From Isoetes taiwanensis (Eukaryota; Streptophyta; Lycopodiopsida; Isoetales; Isoetaceae), in the NCBI GenBank assembly GCA_021234155.1, contig JAJEKV010000067.1:359920-423919 (forward strand): a DNA stretch of 64,000 nt. Reading direction: 5' to 3'. The notes under the pieces were generated by a model. It did no database searches, had not been told where the DNA came from, and worked only from the letters and a program-made list of their open reading frames with translations. Both the position numbers and the translations under genes were made by a program. This document shows positions 59,623 through 64,000 of the stretch, one piece after another. The first letter of the stretch is position 1. Every line of letters begins with the position of its first letter.

Positions 59623-60025
59623 ATGACTGGTACTGCAAGCAAAACGTACAAAATACGTTAAAGGTGGGAGGCCCAAGAATCAGCCAAAGCCACCGCCGCC
59701 ACGGCCAGAGCCGCCAAAAAAAGTCCACCACGGGCCAAATTCCAGGCACGCCCCTGTATTTAGTGAGATTAGGCACTTTCAACAGTGTACTAATCTCCTC
59801 ATCCAGAAGGCGCCTTTCAAACGGCTCCTCCGGAAAATCATGCAAGAGTTTTGGACCAACTATAAGGTCACACCCCTAACGATCCGATCTCTGCAGGAGG
59901 CATCAGAGACAGAGCTTGTCCAACACTTCGAGGAGGGCAACCTATGCACAATCCACGCGAAGAGGATGACGGTGATGCCCAAGGACCTCCACCTAGTGAG
60001 GAGGATCCGCAAGGAGAAGCCCTAG
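59623..60025 (+). pseudogene. Divergent histone H3 (CENH3-like?) ORF, one frameshift
   Basis: ATG 59623 opens MTGTASK; one extra A in the run at 59640-59644 shifts the frame, after which RTKYVKGGRPKNQPKPPPPR, HAPVFSEIRHFQQCTNLLIQ, KAPFKRLLRKIMQEF, SLQEASETELVQHFEEGNLC and TIHAKRMTVMPKDLHLVRRI follow to the stop at 60025. Corrected length is 133 residues (canonical H3 has about 135). All H3 parts are present in order: basic N-tail with an RTK...KGG start, alpha-N, alpha-1, alpha-2 and alpha-3. Loop 1 has the canonical H3 length, without the insertion usual in CENH3, and the tail is Pro-rich and very divergent. So it is an H3 variant; calling it CENH3 is uncertain. An AATAAA signal lies at 60062. 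It forms a possible two-cistron unit with ORF1. The single homopolymer slip could be a sequencing error. Confidence 0.75.
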
Positions 60026-60061
60026 AAGCGGAGAAGCCTAGAAGCCTCGATTTTTGTACAT

Positions 60062-60067
60062 AATAAA
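60062..60067 (+). terminator. Poly(A) signal after the H3-like ORF
   Basis: AATAAA 37 nt past the stop codon. Confidence 0.5.
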
Positions 60068-60283
60068 ATTTTATACATATATGAAGTTATCTTTTGGTGT
60101 AAATCAAATTCAAATATATATAAAAGTACTTTTTGTATAAATTATTTCTTGCATGAATAAAAGTGTTCTTATAGAAATTAAAATGGTTGTAGATTTCTTT
60201 CCCAGTATAGTTAGAATGTTCTTAATTGTTAAATTTATGTAAAATTTTGCCTTAGAAAATTGAAAATTGGCCAAAGTCAACCT

Positions 60284-60771
60284 ACTCGGGTCGATTCGCG
60301 CCAAAGGCCTCTGCGTCGCGAACGCAGGCCCCTTCCGCACGAATGACACGAGTCACTTGAATTTGGACCCGAATCGCTTGAAGTTAGGCATATTTGACCC
60401 AATTTTTATGTTGAGAGATGTTAGAATGCTTAGAATTTGCTTAGAAATATAGTGTAGCACTTAATTTTAGTTAAAAACATCAAAATCAAGTCAAAATTGA
60501 CCCACTCCAGTCGATTCGCGCCAAAGGCCATTATATCGCGAACGTAGGCCCCTTCCGCGCGAATGGACCTGAGTCACCCAAATTTGTACTTTGGCATGAT
60601 ATTTTAGCATAAAATAATTGCTAGTTAGCCTAGAATCGACCCAAATATGCATTTTAGTGTCTTATAACCCTCAGAAATGTTCATTTTTAAGCAAAATCAG
60701 GCCACTTCGATCGATTGGCCGAAGGCCCCTCGTCGTCTTGAACGAGGCCCTTCATGAAACGGACCCGAAGT
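60284..60771 (+). repeat. Three ~70-bp hairpin repeats after the H3-like ORF
   Basis: Copies at 60284-60353, 60504-60574 and 60704-60771. Each has outer arms (actcg/cgagt; actc/gagt; acttcg/cgaagt), a tcgattcgcgcc.../...gcgcgaat step and an inner ggcct...tgcg/cgca..aggcc stem. Spacing is about 220 and 200 bp. The sequence differs from the 63-bp hairpins at 49643-50411, but the design (three copies, two nested stems, next to an H3-like segment) is alike. Confidence 0.7.
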
Positions 60772-60947
60772 CAGTATGTTTGACCATGATTTGTCCAAAT
60801 TTGATCGAACAAACTGTCATGTAGTGTTTCTTGACTTGTTTCGCTTAGATTTGTACTTCATGTTACCTAATTTGAAGATCCATAGCCTGAGAACATAGGT
60901 CTACCTGATCAAGAAGTCTTGTGCATGGAAACCTAGGCAGCCTTAGT

Positions 60948-60958
60948 CTATAAAAAGG
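60948..60958 (+). promoter_or_regulatory. TATA box upstream of ORF 61047
   Basis: ctataaaaagg, 89 bp before the ATG. The preceding ccttagt matches the TATA context of the LTRs at 48135 and 57604, so this may be an LTR-derived promoter. Confidence 0.55.
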
Positions 60959-61046
60959 GGCCTCATTTGCCATTTTCATCCTCTTAGGCGATTTTCTAGT
61001 CCTTTGTCAATCTTTTCGAACTCTTTTCTGCACTCATCTCTGCTCA

Positions 61047-61773
61047 ATGGCCCCCACAAGCTTTGTTCAATGGTACAACAATGCCAACCACATCCATGAT
61101 TTCCCTGCAGAAGAGGACTTCCATGTGTTTGACCATCAGTTCTACCTCCATGCAACCCTGACTAGAACCCCTTATTACACTGACATAGTATGCCAGTATG
61201 ACCAGCAAGTCTTACTCTGGGAAGTCAGCCTTCCCCCAAGGGAAAGTGGGTATCCTTGGAGTCGTTAAGCCAAGTCATAGGCGGGGGTTCTAGAGTCAAA
61301 GGTCAGCTGTGGGAGAGGACGAAGAATATGCCTGATTACATGAGTTGCAAAGCTCACAGGCATAGATATGTCTCGGTGCGTGTGGCCCTTTCTTTGCTCA
61401 TGTATTACAGCCCTTTGGATCTTGCACCACTCAATACAGGGACAGATCAGGGCCAAATCCATGAGATTCAGTCCTCAGAATACGTTCAGCACGGCATGGC
61501 ATCAGGGGCACTGCAGATCGAGCAAGATTATGAGCAGGAAGAGGAAGAAGATCCAGATTGGGAGAGCAGGGAGGCAGCAAGAATGGAGAGGCAGATAGCA
61601 AGGCACGATGACGATCTCAGGCAGGCCAACGAACCACCGATAGACATTATAGCCCTATCGCCAATCGTGATCGAAGGGGAGGAGTACATCCTAGCAAATG
61701 ACATCCTCGTCCACCTTCCATACTGCATTGAAGAAGGGCTCAGAATCGATGAGCTCTTGGGTCTGATTGCAAA
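61047..61773 (+). pseudogene. Unknown ORF cut by an LTR insertion
   Basis: ATG 61047 (MAPTSFVQWYNNANHIHDFP) stays open to 61268; a 1-nt shift near 61255 leads into the frame 61256-61773, with WERTKNMPDYMSCKAHRHRY, ALSLLMYYSPLDLAPLNTGT, an acidic stretch (QDYEQEEEEDPDWESREAAR) and LVHLPYCIEEGLRIDELLGL. At 61774 the reading frame runs into an LTR (TGTGACATTCC), so the C-terminus is lost. Aromatic-rich N-terminal part and acidic middle; no family that I recognise. With its TATA box and ORF1/H3 upstream, it may be part of the same retroelement-like unit. Confidence 0.5.
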
Positions 61774-63274
61774 TGTGACATTCCATGTAAGTATACGGTG
61801 TACGTATACCTAACCTGACACATCACCAAGGTATTAGGACCATTGTAGACTAACTCTAAGGGGGATTATTGTCATTAAACTAACCTAAGTAGACCAGCTA
61901 ATGGTATTAATTAGCCAAATAGGCTAATTAGAATGTGCCACTTGGCCTAACTCGATTGGCCAAGGGCAGGTTGCCATCTTTGGGTGGCAAATTCAGCTCC
62001 CATCCCAATTCTGCCCCAAATTCGAGTTTGGGAAGAGCAGAAGGAGGAAGGAGCTGTTGCAACCTAACGCCTGACCAGTTCTATGGATGTTCTTCGAGAC
62101 AATGGGTCCAGTCAGGACACAGGTCAGTCTTTAGGTAGTTGTGTGCTATCCTAACCCTTGTTTGAGGTAGATGGATGATTAGATTCTATATTATGATCTA
62201 CTTATGATGATTATAGATGTTGTATCTGATTTCGTTCTCTCTTTCTGTTCCTCCTGTGTTGTATGGGTTTAGGGGAGGCGAGACACGAAAGCTATTTAGA
62301 TTTAGTAATGTTCCTAGCTAGAACCTCTTAAATCCCAGTAAATGTGGTCTGTGCACAAGAGCCCACCTGGCTGGGGTTGCTATGATGTGATTCAGCACCA
62401 GATAACGAGTATGATGGTGAATTAGGGGTGGGGTCTTGCCTAGCACAGCTACAGGACTCCTACAGTGTGCTAGGTTTATAGCTGGTCACGGAAAGGGTCG
62501 GGTATGGGTCTGACACTTCCTGGGTCGCAGGTGTCGAGCCAATATTCTTGGGTTGCCCTGGGCTCGAACGGGCAGGTGAGCCGGCCTTTAGATTTAGGAG
62601 AATAAGTTGGGTACGGACGCAGGGGTCACTAAGGGGGGCACGCATTCTCTAGCACACCCAGGGATCCGTCATGCTCGGGCATGGGACGCCTCTCCGACTT
62701 GCCTCATCGGACCGGGGAGATGTAACCCGGAGTATTTCCATAGGGTGATTCCATGGGATTGCGTCTCTGGAAGGCTACAATCACGCCATAGCATGTTCCA
62801 GCCTATCTGCGAAGTGTGCACATGAGGGGCGGATAGAGTGGACTATCCTAGCCATTATTCTATGCCAGCCAATGCCATTGTTATGATTCTGTCTGTTGTT
62901 ATCCGGAGGCCTTGACCGTCAGTTGATTCCCCATGAGCCCGAGCCGGGGTAGAGCCTTGTTTATGGTGCATTCCCTTTATTATGATTGATGTCTTGTTGT
63001 CATGGAATAGATGGTCATGGGCCACCCTTCGTGGTGGTATATTATTTGTTGCATTATTGCCAGGTGCTAACATTGTATGTACGCTTCCGCTATATAGGAT
63101 TCCCATAGAAGGCGTGGGACGAATGACACCTCCGTGTTCTTTACCTAAACACTTGCCCATCACAAGTGGCCCGAGTTAGACGGAGAGCCTCTCTATGGTG
63201 GGTAGTCACCATGGAAGAGGGGATTTCCTGTATTTATACGATGGGAGCATCGTATAGGTTCGGGGAGCGTCACA
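61774..63274 (+). repeat. Third LTR, 5' LTR of an element running off the window
   Basis: 1.5 kb, starts TGTGACATTCC and ends GGGGAGCGTCACA, followed by a primer site. It is related in ends and in parts of its body (for example gtgcacatgaggggcggat near 62815) to the 47841/57313 LTRs, but clearly diverged. Confidence 0.75.
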
Positions 63275-63275
63275 A

Positions 63276-63287
63276 TGGTATCAGAGC
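63276..63287 (+). other. Primer binding site, tRNA-iMet
   Basis: TGGTATCAGAGC, one base after the third LTR. The following ~60 bp (ttggtgga..cactggccatgttc) resemble the leader at 49448-49495. Confidence 0.85.
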
Positions 63288-63727
63288 ATGATTTTGGTGG
63301 ACCAGATCATTGCACTGGCCATGTTCTAACCCGATAAAATGTTAAGTAGTTGGGGACTCTAACATAGAAAAATTCCTTAGAGCCTTGTAGTTATTGAGGC
63401 CCAAATTTTTGCTAATAGTGAGGTTGTGGGGAAACCATGTGGATTTTTTAGCATGCTTTTCCATTTATGTTTAGCAACTCTTGATCTCAACATAAAATCT
63501 ATACTGCAATAACTAATATGTACGCCTTAAAGCAAAACTTTCAAAATTTCAAAACTTGATGGCTGATGCAAGGCATTAGACCCCTGCACTCAAATTGAAA
63601 ATTTGATATCTAGCTGTTGTTTATCACGATGGTTAGCAAATGACATAAACAAAGGGTGACCTGCTTGACAAAGGCCATTAACATACCTTGGTCAGCCATC
63701 AATTCAAAGCATGACACATTCATCATT

Positions 63728-64000
63728 TTAAGCAATTTCTTCTGCCGTAAACAACGCTTCCATCAGTAACTTCTCCAAATTACTCTCGGCTTCAACCAAG
63801 CTAAAGTCTGAACTTTTATCAGCTGTGGCATATACATTAGATAGTGTAACAATGGCTGCTGCATCTATCGCACCCAACGTATAGATATCTATTATTGCAT
63901 ACTCAGCTATTTTAGAATTCCCATGAAATGTGCAAGCAGCTAGAGATGCCTTTCGAGGACAATTTCAGGATCTATTGCCTCATCCAACCAGCCAGCACAT
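63728..64000 (-). pseudogene. PPR protein fragment (E-domain region)
   Basis: On the minus strand from the window edge: CAGWLDEAID, then after a 1-nt shift near 63955 LAACTFHGNSKIAEYAIIDI, AAIVTLSNVYATADKSSDF and a stop at 63728. This follows the last PPR motif and E motif of plant PLS-class pentatricopeptide proteins (..LLSAC..HGN...E.A......AAYV.LSN.YA.AG+W.D), which bind organelle RNA and often take part in C-to-U editing. The frameshift and weak conservation mark it as a pseudogene. It lies about 450 bp inside the third retroelement, so it was either captured or is older DNA beside a truncated element. Confidence 0.6.

Noticed and set aside
1-64000. tRNA and rRNA genes
   Set aside because: Apart from primer sites that pair with tRNA-Met, I saw no tRNA cloverleaf or rRNA sequence; a tRNAscan-type search would settle it.

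Overview
This window looks like nuclear DNA of a land plant. The evidence is spliced calreticulin exons, plant F-box genes, an ATL-type RING-H2 ubiquitin ligase, a PPR fragment, a plant-style Helitron, and LTR elements primed by initiator tRNA-Met. The transposase and LINE types hint at a non-flowering plant such as a fern or lycophyte, but that is a weak inference. Genes are sparse and almost all broken. The RING-H2 gene at 44632-45444 (minus) is the only clearly intact host gene I see.

Left third (1-31.5 kb): a large segmental duplication. Block A (1-7.87 kb) matches block A' (18.63-31.51 kb). Each carries the 3' half of a calreticulin gene (minus), exon remnants of an unidentified gene (minus), an F-box gene (plus) and about 3 kb of unclassified repeat. 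A third partial copy lies at 10.65-11.07 kb. The copies differ by discrete events: a LINE insertion in A (3.7-5.2 kb); a 5.2-kb Helitron in A' (23.76-28.94 kb); an insert with an LTR end and a tRNA-Met primer site in A' (19.33-21.36 kb); and several deletions at short direct repeats. Between A and A' lie a 5'-truncated LINE, a relic of a GIY-YIG endonuclease (9.0-9.4 kb), simple and minisatellite repeats, and a decayed DDE-like transposase gene (15.4-18.3 kb).

Middle (32.4-46.8 kb): a full-length but frameshifted Ty3/gypsy element on the minus strand (32391-39447, 5-bp target duplication), a ribosomal P0-like exon, a short tandem repeat, the RING-H2 gene, a small Harbinger-like MITE, and a second fragment of the same transposase family, cut by an LTR at 46851.

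Right part (46.9-64 kb): nested LTR retroelements. An 11-kb element (47841-58900) has 1.6-kb LTRs, a tRNA-iMet primer site, a polypurine tract and an integrase tail with chromodomain, but no reverse transcriptase that I could find. Its leader carries three 63-bp hairpin repeats and a histone H3/CENH3-like segment. It inserted just upstream of a two-ORF unit: an acidic, charged ORF1 followed 10 nt later by a second histone H3-like ORF of near-standard H3 length. A second set of three hairpin repeats and a TATA box follow, then an unknown ORF that is cut off by a third, related LTR (61774-63274) with its own primer site. A PPR pseudogene fragment runs off the right edge. The pairing of H3-like segments with repeated hairpins in retroelement-derived DNA is the most unusual thing in the window.
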